NCBI RefSeq assembly: GCF_009905375.1
Contig: NC_133650.1
Location: forward strand, 175,283,565 to 175,347,564
Direction of reading: 5' to 3'
Source of the DNA: Apium graveolens
Taxonomy: Eukaryota; Streptophyta; Magnoliopsida; Apiales; Apiaceae
DNA: 64,000 nt
Below the pieces are notes generated by a model. That model worked only from the letters and a program-made list of their open reading frames with translations. It made no database searches and was not told the DNA's origin. A program made the translations under genes and the position numbers. Shown piece after piece: positions 1 through 11,215 of this stretch (the first letter of the stretch is position 1; every line of letters starts with the position of its first letter).

Positions 1-707
1 TTCTTGAACACAACCATAGAGATCATCACCAAAACACTTACACAAATACTTACATGCAAATGGAATTTGAGAAGTATACCGAAAATAGAAACTATAGAGA
101 GCAATATCTTTGAGTTTGAGTGAAGATTAGGTGTTGCAACAAGAGAGAGAAAAGAGAGATGGAGGGAGCCGAGAGAGAGAGAGAGTAGCCGAGAGGGAGT
201 AAAAAAATAAAGAGAGAAGGGGAGAATGGGGTGCACAGGAAAGAAAAGAAAAGGGGGGGAGATGGGTTTATAAACTATCAAAGACAAGGGCAATTTAGTA
301 ATCTACTAAATTCCTTTTATGCTTATTTGATCCTTTCTTTTTACTCAAATGTAATAAAAATCAATTATAAAATATCTCTCTCTCGGAAAGTCGAAAGTTA
401 TTACAAGTGACAATTTTAATACGTAGATCTCGAAATTAGCTTTCCAATCATTACTCATAATAAACTTTTGAGCGAACGGTTGATTTTATATGAATTACGC
501 AAGCTCGTCTTAATAATAACATTTTTCCACATAAAAATCAATTAAAATGCAATGACCACCAAATAAATCCATTCATCATTTTTAAAAAGTCTCTAGGACT
601 ACTATGAAGATAACAAAACAAATCCCATGTTTTTATCTTACTCGGATAATTTTATAAAAATGCATGAAGGTTAAATAAACCTTTATTTATATCAAATAAT
701 TCCTTTA
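1..707. other. non-coding flank left of element 1
   Basis: No coding potential was found. The stretch is AT-rich apart from a purine-rich GA tract near 141-233. It is the left half of the DNA into which element 1 inserted; the right half resumes at 8219. Its general look resembles a decayed LTR read on the minus strand, but I could not find LTR ends or a partner copy, so this stays unclassified. Confidence 0.4.
141..233. repeat. GA-rich low-complexity tract
   Basis: Runs of GA dinucleotides are interrupted by two copies of a GTAGCCGAGAG-like block. On the minus strand this would be a CT-rich leader, as often seen just downstream of plant LTR promoters. No function is assigned. Confidence 0.6.
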
Positions 708-2032
708 TGTAAGTCATATGTCATAGGCCTATTTGTATATTCGAGGATTCAACTCAACTCAAATAAGAATGTAATAAGTAAATAGTGGATCGACCGTCAG
801 AGAGATCTCGCAAAGTAATATCTGTCAAAGGATTCAGAAACAAGGTTCATCTACAGACTTGAGGAGTTAATTCACTGGAAGAAGTTCAAGAATTTGATCA
901 TGCCTCAGTGATATAAATCAAGATCGTGGATTTAATCAATTGACAGAGATCTCGTCAGGGTATCATTTATTACAAGGATTTAATCTAAAGAAAATCAGAG
1001 TATCAAAGTCAAGACATGAAGAAAAGTCACGGAAGTTAGTCACTCATGAACCAGACAGTACATCGAGTGTCAACGTTGAAGTGGTGGAATTGATTCATAA
1101 TTTTCAGTGATTTTCAGAAGATTTGCAGAAGAATGGTTGCTGCTCAAGACTAGAATTAATTCTCTATTAATTAATTAAGTCATCTAATTTAATTAAGAAA
1201 ATAAATTATATCTGCGAAGAATAATTTATTTATTAATTGAATTAATTGATTAATTAATTCTGAATTAATTTTAGGAATTTTCAGAAGTTTAATTGGTTTA
1301 AAAACAGTTTTAAATCAGCAAGACAATTGAAAATGAACTAGCATGACAATCTGGATTGTCATACCGATTGTCATGCCAAGTCATTTCAATTGTCATACCG
1401 AAAGTTACACTAGGAAGGAGATTGTCTTTCTAGTTCAACTGATTGTCATACCGATAGTCATTGTAGTTCAATCAGATTGTCTTGCTAATACAATTGAAAG
1501 TCCTACTGAAAGTCTTGCTGAGCCAAAGAGATTGTCCTACCGATTGTCATTGCAGTTCAAGTAATTTTGTTGGATTGCATACAAAAAGAAAAAGAAGCAG
1601 AAGACATTCACTAACTGAAAAAATACAAGAACACAGCAGCCGCCTAAGAAATATTTCATTGTTCTCTGCTGAAATTCAAAGATCAATTTCTAGATTGCAA
1701 AGTTAAATCCAATCAACTAGAAATCTTTATCTTGTTCTTGTGTAACAATCTAGCGGATCAAAATCCCTAGAACTTAATCTCAAATCGCGTTTAGCATTTG
1801 ATTCTAATTATTGCAAAAATAGAAAAAGTTCATGTCGAATTTATTCTAAATTTGTGATAATTAATTTGAGATTAATTCCTTGTAATCGATATAGTTGTTG
1901 TAACACCTTTCAAGTTTAATAATATTTTTATTTAACTTGAATTTTGTTTCACATTTTTTATTCCGCATTTATTCGATTATTTGGTACTGTTTGTATTCAA
2001 CCCTCCTTCTACAAACACATTTGGACCTAACA
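708..2032 (+). repeat. 5' LTR of element 1
   Basis: 1325 bases, TG...CA ends, matched almost base for base by 6888-8213. It includes an AT-rich stretch built from AATTAATT words near 1155-1275 and a motif array at 1351-1548. ORFs inside it occur identically in both LTRs and are not genes. Confidence 0.95.
1351..1548 (+). repeat. ATTGTC / TACCGA motif array in the LTR
   Basis: The hexamer ATTGTC occurs at 1355, 1367, 1389, 1421, 1442, 1476, 1531 and 1543, often followed by ATACCGA or CTACCGA. The 3' LTR carries the same cluster around 7531-7728. Spacing is irregular (12, 22, 32, 21 bases and so on). The array sits upstream of the expected transcription start, so it may be a U3 enhancer-like region. 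Confidence 0.7.
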
Positions 2033-2034
2033 AT

Positions 2035-2046
2035 TGGTATCAGAGC
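2035..2046 (+). promoter_or_regulatory. primer binding site, initiator-Met tRNA type
   Basis: TGGTATCAGAGC, two bases after the 5' LTR end. It is complementary to the 3' end of plant initiator-Met tRNA, the usual copia primer. Confidence 0.92.
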
Positions 2047-2128
2047 CTTCTGATTAACGAACAAATCAAGATCCTAGACTTTTGTGATTTTTCAACTCCT
2101 TGAATTTTTATTTATTCAAAAATTCATA

Positions 2129-4360
2129 ATGACTTCACATAAAGTTGGAACCGTTAAAATTCCACAATTTGATAAAGAGAATTATATCATGTGGAAGAAG
2201 AAGATGCTATTATTTTTACAAGTTGCAAATCCCAAATATTCAAACTTGTTAAAGAAGGGTATAAAAACTCCGATGGTTATTGAACCGGAGGTAATAATAG
2301 ATGGTGTGGTGACTACTGAAGCTAGAACCTATCCAAAAGAGCCTGAAGATTTTACTCCTGCTGAGAAGGAAGAAGCCTCCTTGGATGCCAGCCTTCAATT
2401 AATATTAATTGATTCCCTTGATCCCTTGATGAACAGACATGTGATGAACTGTAAAAATTCCAAACACATGTGGGAAACTATTGAGGTGATTAATGAAGGC
2501 ACAGAGGAAGTTAGGGAGAACAAGTTGGAAATCCTAACCTCTGAATATGAACATTTCAAATCAAATCCAGGAGAAGGAATTACTGAAGTGTTTGAGAGGT
2601 ACAATGCGTTGATCAACAACCTGAATATCAATGGAAAGTATTATTCAATCAGGGAGGTCAACAAAAAGTTCCTTTTAACACTGCTAGCTCATCTTGAACA
2701 TAGAATCACTGCCATTAGAGAAGCTAGAGATCTGAGTGAGATTTCTTTGGACAGGCTCTATGGAGTGTTAAAAACCTATGAGTTGGAGCAGATTCAACAG
2801 AAGGAAGTCTACGGGAAGGATAGAATGGTCACTACATCTACTGCACTTGTAGCTGAAGGTCAACAACAACAGCAATCTCAACAATTGGAGAGAATGGTAC
2901 AGTGTTCCAAGGCTGAGGAAAATATGTTAGTAGTAGAATATGATCCTCCTACTACAAATCAATCAAGTGATGATTTTTATTCCTTGGAAGAGCTGGAGCA
3001 ATTGGAAGACGAGTCAATGGCCCAAATTGTCAAGAGATTCTCCCATGTCAGATTCAAGAAGAATCCCAAGCTTAAGTACAAGTCCAACTACAACAAATTC
3101 CAGAAAGGTGGATCTTCATCCTCTAACACCAGCAGTGGTGGATACCAAACAGGGATGGTTGATCGGAGCACCATTAGATGCTATAACTGCAATGAGTTGG
3201 GACACTTTGCCACAGAATGTAGGAAGCTAAAGCAAGTAAGAAAGAACTCTGAAAGGGCTTATCTGGAAAAGGGAAGAAGCTGGGATGATACTGACAGTGA
3301 AGATGAAGAAGAAGGAAATCTTGCTCTTATGGCTATTGATGGAAAAGCTTCATCGTCAAGAATAGAGGTAAAACTTTCTGATGCTGAAATGGTTTATCAT
3401 CTAAGAGGTAACTTAGATTGTGCACGTCGTGATAATGAACTGTTAAGTTTACAGATTACAGACCTTGAGAAAGAGGTCAATGAATTAAGACTTGTGCACA
3501 TTAATCAAGACAAATTAAAAGAACAGGTATCTTTTCTAGAGAATAGAGTTGACTGTTATAGAAAACTCGAAACTATTCTCAAAGACAAGATCACCGGTCT
3601 TGAGACTAAGGTTAGAGCCTACTTCAATTCTTGTTCGAAGGCTAAAGAGTTCTACAGTAAGCAAGCTGTTAATCAAACATCTGGAATAGGTTATGATTAC
3701 AATGCTGCTATTGGAGAATTAGGCATAAACTCCCCTCCTCATGTCTGTGCTAAAGGGAGGGAAGTACCACATGTGCTTAAGGGTGTTGATGAACCCCTCT
3801 ATAAAGCATCAATTGCTGAACCATTTGATGCGACCTCTTCTGTTATTCAAGAAGAAATACGTGCTGAGGATCATGCTAATGAGAAGATTGTTTCCAAGTC
3901 AAGTGAGTCAAAAGTTCCAGTCAAAATTGTGAAAGCAACTGAGACTAACTCAGACACACATGAGTTGGATAACAATAATGCCATGTCTACCATGCATAAA
4001 TTGCCTGCTGTTAATCACTCTCATAAAGCATGTGGTGTTGCTAATTGTATGTCTTGTGCTTTTAATATGATGTATGCTTATTTTAATGGTAAGCATGTGT
4101 CTAATGATAAGACTACTCCTCGTCAGCATGTGAATAACAAGAAGCATGATAGGTCTAAGACTGCTAGTCCTTCTAAGGTTAGAAAGGAGACATTTGTGCC
4201 TAAGCTTAAACAGAAATTTGTTAAGGCTGTTTACAAGGTCAAATGTTCAGTCATTGAGGATGTTGAGATCGTTAAAATTAAAAATGTTGTTTTGCCTGAC
4301 AAAGGACAATTCTACAAGTATGCCGGGCCCAACCAAGTTTGGGTTCCGAAGAAGGGTTAA
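2129..4360 (+). CDS. gag: Gag polyprotein of element 1
   Basis: An uninterrupted ORF of 743 residues from ATG 2129 (MTSHKVGTVKIPQF); an upstream in-frame GTG is ignored. The N-terminal half is a UBN2-type copia Gag domain with the DKENYIMWKKKM start motif. A single CCHC zinc knuckle, CYNCNELGHFATEC, lies near residue 351. An acidic stretch and a predicted coiled coil (residues about 415-500) follow. The ORF ends WVPKKG, the same Gag end that Sirevirus B shows (WVPKST). Gag would form the cytoplasmic particle that packages element RNA. It is intact although pol is gone, as expected if Gag still helps the element, or if the pol deletion is recent. Confidence 0.88.
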   Translation: MTSHKVGTVKIPQFDKENYIMWKKKMLLFLQVANPKYSNLLKKGIKTPMVIEPEVIIDGVVTTEARTYPKEPEDFTPAEKEEASLDASLQLILIDSLDPLMNRHVMNCKNSKHMWETIEVINEGTEEVRENKLEILTSEYEHFKSNPGEGITEVFERYNALINNLNINGKYYSIREVNKKFLLTLLAHLEHRITAIREARDLSEISLDRLYGVLKTYELEQIQQKEVYGKDRMVTTSTALVAEGQQQQQSQQLERMVQCSKAEENMLVVEYDPPTTNQSSDDFYSLEELEQLEDESMAQIVKRFSHVRFKKNPKLKYKSNYNKFQKGGSSSSNTSSGGYQTGMVDRSTIRCYNCNELGHFATECRKLKQVRKNSERAYLEKGRSWDDTDSEDEEEGNLALMAIDGKASSSRIEVKLSDAEMVYHLRGNLDCARRDNELLSLQITDLEKEVNELRLVHINQDKLKEQVSFLENRVDCYRKLETILKDKITGLETKVRAYFNSCSKAKEFYSKQAVNQTSGIGYDYNAAIGELGINSPPHVCAKGREVPHVLKGVDEPLYKASIAEPFDATSSVIQEEIRAEDHANEKIVSKSSESKVPVKIVKATETNSDTHELDNNNAMSTMHKLPAVNHSHKACGVANCMSCAFNMMYAYFNGKHVSNDKTTPRQHVNNKKHDRSKTASPSKVRKETFVPKLKQKFVKAVYKVKCSVIEDVEIVKIKNVVLPDKGQFYKYAGPNQVWVPKKG

Positions 4361-4401
4361 TCCATTTGTGTTGCAGGGCATTAAAACAGGTGAAACCGGA
4401 A

Positions 4402-4590
4402 GTGTGGATTCTTGACAATGGATCATCAAGACATATGACCGGAGATAGAGCCCTGCTATCAAATGAGGATTGAGAAAGCTGGCCCCCTGGTTACCTTTGG
4501 AGATAACAGCAAAGGTTTATCTGAGGGATATGGCTATTTACAAGCTGGGAATGTTATCATTGTAATTTTGTATATTGTGCTAGGTTATTA
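4402..4590 (+). pseudogene. protease remnant of element 1
   Basis: In a different frame from gag the sequence reads WILDNGSSRHMTGD and then, after a frameshift, a FGDNSKG...GYG...GNVII block. Both are colinear with the protease start of Sirevirus B (14064-14230). The catalytic triad reads D-N-G instead of D-S-G. Recognisable pol stops near 4570, so integrase, RT and RNase H are absent. This marks the deletion that made the element non-autonomous. Confidence 0.75.
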
Positions 4591-6870
4591 TCAGGAAGCA
4601 GTATCTAACATATAGCACCAGTGACGAGACTTGAGAATATTACGACATATCAGACACCTGCTGCACATTACACTTGGAATTGTACTCTAGTAAGATGTGT
4701 ACAAGTGTACTCCTGTTTGGTGAGTCAAAAGAGGAAGTCAGTGCACCACAGTTCATGGACTTTGCAGCTGCAGATCTATTGGACTATGCAATCTCTTCTT
4801 CACAATCTCACTTTAGGTTGGTATGAACTAGTATACTGCTCAAGCAATCGTCAAGGACATGGTATGGCACTCTAACAGAAGTTATAATCTTATATGAATA
4901 AGTAGAGTCATCATATTAGTAACTATCTTATCACTAAGCACAATCATATTGTTTTATATGTGCAGTGGTATATTGCTTATGCAACATAACAATTAGTATC
5001 TAAAGTACTTGACAAGTATCGGTCAATGATATCTTGTTAACATTATGTTGCAGATATTTGTAAGCTTTTGACATGAATGAGAATTACTTAGACTTTACCC
5101 TAAGTGATCAATGTTTTATCAAAAACTCATTCATATTGAAAAACAAAATCAAACTTCTTTCTACATTAGTGATTTCTTATTTCATGTAAAATCTTTTGAA
5201 ATCACTATTGTAAATTATTTTCTCTCTATTACCATATGTTCTGTGTTACAGGTTCAGTCTCTAATGACTTTCTTTCATTGACAGTCATGAGGTTGAAAAC
5301 CCACAACATCTATCCCAGACTGTAAAGACAAACACAAAAACAGAACCAACCAACACTCTCTTACCACTAAATGTAGTATGAATGAGCGTGAGGGAGATAG
5401 TGCCTAGTGCACCACATAAGGAAGGTTCTGTAGTCAACCCAGTAGCTCTGTCTCCTACATAGATGAGTAGTATTTAAACCGAGACAACTGCTAGCCCCCA
5501 TACATCTTCTTAAAAAGATGTAATGGCTGAAAAGGCACAAAAACAGTTACTAGATTCATTCTCTCAACAGGGTGAGTCTATTGAATTTTGCCTGTCGGCC
5601 AAGGTATCCGATGTAGTGTCACCACTTCAAATATAATCAATTCTTGATGCACAAGGAGAGGTTACACACACAAAGGATGAGTTGACGGAAATAAGAGTTT
5701 CGACCATTTTAAGGTCAGATTCGATTGTTTAAGGTTCGTTAATGGACCAATTGCCTTTACAGGTGTTAGGAGAGGATACTGATCCAAAAGCCATATGTCA
5801 GTGGTCAGTGTCTACCTCCCCAGGCTTAAATCCCCTGGATGCATCTGCGGATAGTGGATCTGACATAGGCGCAGATCGGCAACTTGTTGACAATGATTCA
5901 GATATTACCTGATAAGTCACAAGGAAATGTCTTCACAGACATTAGAAGGGAACTTTGATCTTTATGCTAAATTCGTTGGATCATTGTTTACCTTCCCAGA
6001 ATTCAAATCTGGAACCCTAAAAGGGAAACTAGCAACTTGTAAATTATGACTCAGATTCATCTGACGAGTTTAACAAGGATGGGGATTTGTGAACTCCCAT
6101 TGCACCACTTGTGACCTCCTTAAGGATGGCTAAGGTGATTTTCCTTGCAGGTACAGCTGGATTATGGAGCTATGAGAGAAGAGTGATACACTTGTGAGAA
6201 TGAGTGTAAACACGAGTGGAGAGAAGAGTGAAACACATGTGAGGTACACTAAAACACAATCACACACACACAGTGAGGAAGAAAGAGAAACTACTTGTTA
6301 TTTCTTTTCCAACCAAGTGAAATATGAGAACTCCTTCAGACGACGTCATACATTCCTTTTTTAAGGGGGAGATAAAAGCTTAAGTAATAGTTTGGAGGAT
6401 TCCTCAACTAAGGGGGAGAAATAGCAGGGAGGAAGAAAAAGATCCTAAAAATGCACACTACACCACACCATTGTTGTTTCTAACTACGGATCCTATTGTA
6501 CGGGAGAGGTGGTAAACACAAGGTGATTTCCTAGTAAGGGAAGAAGCTGTTAGGGGAGTACCATTGGTTTTTATCTGCGGATCCTATTGTACGGGAGAGG
6601 TGGTAAAACGAAGGTGATCTTTTTTAATCAGTTGATTCTCATAGGGGGAGAAGCAAGAGATATGGGCTTCTCAACAGGAAATGTGGTTGTACAAATGAAG
6701 ATGGAACTACTTGAAGATATGTTCAGTCTAGAGGAACATCTACTTGGAATCTGGAAAATGTTAAATCTAGTCCAGAACTTTTCTACTATTTACTTTGCAT
6801 TTCTGTTTATATCTTTTTCTTATTTGTTAGTTGAGTTATCCTCGAGGTATTTATGTGTTATTGTTTAACA
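4591..6870 (+). other. non-coding 3' internal region of element 1
   Basis: About 2.3 kb between the protease scrap and the 3' LTR with only short, stop-ridden frames. It holds a 91-base-spaced direct repeat (6487-6611) and a series of polypurine tracts. Sireviruses usually carry an accessory ORF here. I see no convincing protein homology to the accessory ORF of B or D, so this may be a fully decayed version. Confidence 0.6.
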
Positions 6871-6887
6871 AACAAATAGGGGGAGAT
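6362..6887 (+). promoter_or_regulatory. multiple polypurine tracts, the last abutting the 3' LTR
   Basis: AGGGGGAGA-type tracts occur at about 6364, 6411, 6643 and 6878. The last, directly before the LTR at 6888, should prime plus-strand synthesis. Repeated tracts of this type upstream of the 3' LTR are a described Sirevirus trait. Confidence 0.8.
6487..6611 (+). repeat. short direct repeat
   Basis: A block of about 30 bases beginning CGGATCCTATTGTACGGG occurs at 6487 and again at 6578, 91 bases apart, inside the polypurine-rich 3' region. Confidence 0.75.
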
Positions 6888-8213
6888 TGTAAGTCATATG
6901 TCATAGGCATATTTGTATATTCGAGGATTCAACTCAACTCAAATAAGAATGTAATAAGTAAATAGTGGATCGACCGTCAGAGAGATCTCGCAAAGTAATA
7001 TCTGTCAAAGGATTCAGAAACAAGGTTCATCTACAGACTTGAGGAGTTAATTCACTGGAAGAAGTTCAAGAATTTGATCATGCCTCAGTGATATAAATCA
7101 AGATCGTGGATTTAATCAAGTGACAGAGATCTCGTCAGGGTATCATTTATTACAAGGATTTAATCTGAAGAAAATCAGAGTATCAAAGTCAAGACATGAA
7201 GAAACGTCACGGAAGTTAGTCACTCATGAACCAGACAGTACATCGAGTGTCAACGTTGAAGTGGTGGAATTGATTCATAATTTTCAGTGATTTTCAGAAG
7301 ATTTGCAGAAGAATGGTTGCTGCTCAAGACTAGAATTAATTCTCTATTAATTAATTAAGTCATCTAATTTAATTAAGAAAATAAATTATATCTGCGAAGA
7401 ATAATTTATTTATTAATTGAATTAATTGATTAATTAATTCTGAATTAATTTTAGGAATTTTCAGAAGTTTAATTGGTTTAAAAACAGTCTTAAATCAGCA
7501 AGACAATTGAAAATGAACTAGCATGACAATCTGGATTGTCATACCGATTGTCATGCCAAGTCATTTCAATTGTCATACCGAAAGTTACACTAGGAAGGAG
7601 ATTGTCTTGCTAGTTCAACTAATTGTCATACCGATAGTCATTGTAGTTCAATCAGATTGTCTTGCTAGTACAATTGAAAGTCCTACTGAAAGTCTTGCTG
7701 AGCCAAAGAGATTGTCCTACCGATTGTCATTGCAGTTCAAGTAATTTTGTTGGATTGCATACAAAAAGAAAAAGAAGCAGAAGACATTCACTAACTGAAA
7801 AAATACAAGAACACAGCAGCCGCCTAAGAAATATTTCATTATTCTCTGCTGAAATTCAAAGATCAATTTCTAGATTGCAAAGTTAAATCCAATCAACTAG
7901 AAATATTTATCTTGTTCTTGTGTAACAATCTAGCGGATCAAAATCCCTAGAACTTAATCTCAAATCGCGTTTAGCATTTGATTCTAATTATTGCAAAAAT
8001 AGAAAAAGTTCATGTCGAATTTATTCTAAATTTGTGATAATTAATTTGAGATTAATTCCTTGTAATCAATACAGTTGTTGTAACACCTTTCAAGTTTAAT
8101 AATATTTTTATTTAACTTGAATTTTATTTCACATTTTTTATTCCGCATTTATTCAATTATTTGGTACTGTTTGTATTCAACCCCCCCTTCTACAAACACA
8201 TTGGGACCTAACA
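6888..8213 (+). repeat. 3' LTR of element 1
   Basis: 1326 bases, colinear with 708-2032 and differing at only about 15-20 positions by eye. It is followed by the TSD CTTTA at 8214-8218. Confidence 0.95.
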
Positions 8214-8218
8214 CTTTA

Positions 8219-8716
8219 AATTCATAAAAATGTCACAGAGCACATAGTCATGCACACAAACCAGTAAACACACATATACGAACACATAACAACTCAGGTC
8301 TGATCAGAGAATTTGTCCTTCTTTAATCTTTATCCTTTTCTATGTGTACCGGGTCTCGCTCAGCCTGACGGCCCGACGCTCAGCGTTTCGATTACGCTTC
8401 TCATTATCATTATCGACTGACACGTCACTGAGGACGAAATACTTTATTTACACATTCATTTCATTCAATCACACATAATTCATATTTTATATTCTTAAAC
8501 TCCTTATTAGGACGGGTTCCGTTCTACCTAACGGCCCGACAATACAGCTTAACTCCTAAGCTGACTCTTTAAATTGGAACGCTTTTATTTACGCTCCTAT
8601 ATTCTAATATACAGAAAAGACAATTAATCAACACTTAATCGTATAATTATAATCACATCACATAAAGCATACTTTATTGACTTAATTACGTCACAAAATT
8701 CTCAGTCATCACAATC
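8219..8716. other. non-coding flank right of element 1
   Basis: Continuation of the DNA interrupted by element 1. It contains two related blocks, near 8350-8395 and 8513-8560, each with ACGGCCCGAC after a GGGT-C-G context. They look like decayed internal repeats of an old LTR, probably minus strand. No gene is seen. The junction with Sirevirus D near 8717 has no LTR, so D is truncated here. Confidence 0.4.
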
Positions 8717-10485
8717 GTGTTTACAGCGAAGGAGGTTAAGTATGTTGTTACTCCGACAAAAGTTCGAAAAGCTCTACACCTACCTGAAAACTGTCAATTC
8801 AGTTCTGCTGTGGAGGAGCCCTTGCTACAGCAAATGATGGCTAATCTAGGGTATGAAAAGAGTTTGGCTAAGATTGGTCAACTGAAACGCCCATATATTC
8901 GAAGGGAATGGAGCTTTTTCTTCGATTGCATCACGAAGACGTTTGCCAACAAGTGCTCAAATTTTGATGCCATTCCTATTCTGACACAACATATTGGGTA
9001 TGCACACTTAAACCAGTCTCATTTTGATTATGCAAAGACTGTGTTATGTTTTATAGGAGATAGAATGAAAGAGGACAGGAATGTAGTTTACTTTGCTAGG
9101 TTTTTTCAGTTTATTTACAGTTACTGTACATCAGATGAACCACAACCAGCAAGTGAACACATAGAACCATTTAGATTAGCTAAGAGGGCTTTTACTGATC
9201 TCTTAACTACTGACAACAAGAAGGAAGTTTTGAGATCCCTTAGAATTCCTTTATCAGTAAAGCAAGCTCTAGTAAATGCTGATTCTGATACCTATTCATT
9301 GCTATATCCTGATGTCCAACCCACTAACACATAACAGCCATCAGAACCCACCACTAACCAAACACAGCAACCACATCCATCAGCACATAATCAAGTGAAG
9401 CCTTCTTCTTCTAGAGCAAAGAGCACTAAGACAGTACCTCAGGCACAGCAGAAAAGAAGGAAGATGATTTTAAGAGATGAGTCTGATGATGAGGCACAGG
9501 TTCAACCATCAGAAACTATTGCTGAAGTAGCTGAGAAGGTCTCTTCTCAGACAGCTCAAGAAACTGGGAGTTCTAGGCCCCTAAAAAGGCTTAGAAAGCT
9601 AAATTCTGATGATCAAGCTCCTAGAGTCTCTCCACCAGCTAAGAGACTTAAAAAGCAAAGAGCAAGGAGGGTTGTAGAAGAATCAACCTCTGAAGAAGGA
9701 ATGGAAGCAGCAGCTGTGGAAGGGGGTCAGGAATCTCTGATCCCACAAGAACCTACTGTAGTTGAATCTCTTCCAAGTGCTGAGCCAGAACTTCATGAAG
9801 CTCACAAATCTCCAATCCAAGAGCCAAAGACTACTCCAATGCCTACACCTCATGTGTCTCCAATAAACTCTCCAGTACATGCTGAAAACCCAGGCACAAG
9901 TGCTGAAATTGATATCAACAACTTGGATGTGCCTTTGGTCTTGTATCTGGAAGCTCCATCCACTTCACATCTTTCTCAGCACACTCCACCCGCAACTCCA
10001 TTGCTAGATGCTGATGACCATGAAGATGAATCTTCTATTGCTTCACATACAATTATTCTATCACAAGATGCTGATACTGAAGATTCTGCAAGTTCTGTTG
10101 AAATAAATATTGAAAATACTGGTGAAGCTGCTACAAATATCAATGCTGATGCAGCTGGTCCTTCTGGACATGCACCTCCATAAACAGTTTGTAAAGCTGA
10201 TTTGATTAAGAAATTTGTGAGAAAGGATGCACCAGTTCCTTGGAGTGAAACTAACAGAGGAAGAGAATGGATCAACGAGTGGAACAAAGTTGATTTTGTT
10301 CCTACTGCAGATATTCTTGCTGAGCACCTGGCTAAAGCTGATGAAATGGTGATGAATGATGACTTCAAAGCACAGCTCAGAGTTACTGCATTGACTACCA
10401 GGAACCTTCAAGGTCAACACTCAATAACTCAAGCCAAGTTGGACAAACTTCAAGATACAGTGACCAAGCAAACCATGAATATTAT
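8717..10485 (+). mobile_element. Sirevirus D, left fragment (5' truncated)
   Basis: The left part of an old Sirevirus of which only the accessory ORF region and 3' LTR remain. Element B inserted at 10485/10486. D continues at 41447 and ends with its 3' LTR at 43992. No 5' LTR, gag or pol of D is present, so a deletion or recombination removed them. Its protein is homologous to the accessory ORF of B (shared REWSF, SNFDAI and YFARFF/YYARFF blocks). Confidence 0.8.
8717..10485 (+). pseudogene. accessory ORF of Sirevirus D, N-terminal part
   Basis: One frame runs the whole stretch, broken by in-frame TAA at 9332 and 10181. The 5' end is missing: the homologous B protein starts well upstream. 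Residues about 1-150 form a globular domain with REWSFFFD, SNFDAI and VVYFARFFQF, matching B at 18318-18520. A basic and acidic low-complexity region follows (RRKMILRDESDDE, several KRLRK/KRLKKQR clusters that could be nuclear-localisation signals) and then a Pro/Ser/Thr-rich part. At the end are VPWSETNRGREW and a short coiled coil, where B interrupts it. The molecular function is unknown. The position downstream of pol corresponds to the env-like or accessory ORF reported in Sireviruses. Confidence 0.72.
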
Positions 10486-10550
10486 TGTTAGGAATATGTG
10501 TATTAGTTTGATGATAAGTTACTTAAGTAGAAATCTAGTGTTTGTAGCCT

Positions 10551-10959
10551 CAACGGATAAGACCATCTTGGCTATCCGTTGAAGGAGTAGCTTTACTTAG
10601 CAATAAGTTTAGTATTGTAGCATATTTCATTCTCTGGTTTCAAGTTGTAATTCTTAGATGTTGTAGGAAATTATGAGTCATGTTGACTACTAATGGATAT
10701 ACAAATAGGAGGGCTAATTATAAATATTTCATGCCTTGTAATTTTGTATAAGTGAAGAAGTATCAACGGATATTGAAGACCTTCAACGGATAAGAAACAA
10801 AGCTTCAACGGATGTCTCTAATGCTTCAACGGATAATATCCATCAATGGATAAGTGCTTCAACAGATAAAGACTTCAACTGATAATGCATCAACGGATAA
10901 AGCTTCAACGGATAAAGCCTCAATGGATAAGGCATCAACGGATGAAAGCTTCAACGGAT
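10551..10959 (+). repeat. phased CAACGGAT motif array, 5' LTR
   Basis: Exact CAACGGAT starts at 10551, 10764, 10784, 10806, 10827, 10891, 10906, 10936 and 10952, with the reverse complement at 10574. Degenerate copies at 10844, 10860, 10876 and 10921 keep the spacing. From 10844 on the step is 15-17 bases; before that it is about 17-22. The array lies 250-450 bases upstream of the TATA box, i.e. in U3. The core AACGG resembles plant MYB sites, including the mitosis-specific MSA element, so a MYB3R-type activator is one possible reader. Confidence 0.9.
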
Positions 10960-11215
10960 GCTTGGTTCATTAGCAGTTGATAGTGACAATTCACAAGCTG
11001 ACAGAGGCACATGGGTTGACAGAGACAAACTGGAATGTGGAAGCCTCTAGGAGGAATTAAGAAAATGCAGCATTCCCATTCTGATGCAAATAAGGAAGTA
11101 TTCAAAGATTCACAGATTATCCTAGATTGCATTGGATAGAGAAATGAAGAAGAAACATGTGAAGAATCCTTTCAATTGTATTTTACAGTTTTGTCTTCAC
11201 TTGTAAACTTGGTGA

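Larger units (their letters stand above)
708..8213 (+). mobile_element. Element 1: non-autonomous Sirevirus-like Ty1/copia retrotransposon
   Basis: The two LTRs (708-2032 and 6888-8213) start TGTAAGTC and end CCTAACA. They are flanked by a perfect TSD, CTTTA, at 703-707 and 8214-8218. An initiator-Met tRNA primer site follows the 5' LTR and a polypurine tract precedes the 3' LTR. Inside is one long gag ORF, a short protease scrap, and then about 2.2 kb without integrase, RT or RNase H. The element would need enzymes from a relative. By eye the LTRs differ at about 15-20 sites in 1325, so insertion is moderately recent. Several AGGGGGAGA tracts in the 3' part are a Sirevirus hallmark. Confidence 0.93.

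Noticed and set aside
1343..1706. Short plus-strand ORFs in the left LTR of element 1
   Set aside because: They recur at 7523-7886 in the other LTR and arise from the ATTGTC motif array; no protein homology.
4621..4875. 84-codon ORF after the protease scrap of element 1
   Set aside because: No homology to pol or to the accessory ORF, and composition like the surrounding non-coding DNA.
8341..8560. Possible satellite formed by the two ACGGCCCGAC blocks
   Set aside because: Only two diverged copies about 165 bases apart; too few to call a tandem array.
10764..10959. CRISPR-like array
   Set aside because: Repeat word is only 8-10 bases with 5-14-base spacers in a plant LTR; both LTRs carry it.
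10935..11132. Minus-strand 65-codon ORF
   Set aside because: Identical ORF at 40802-40999 because both are B LTRs; not a gene.
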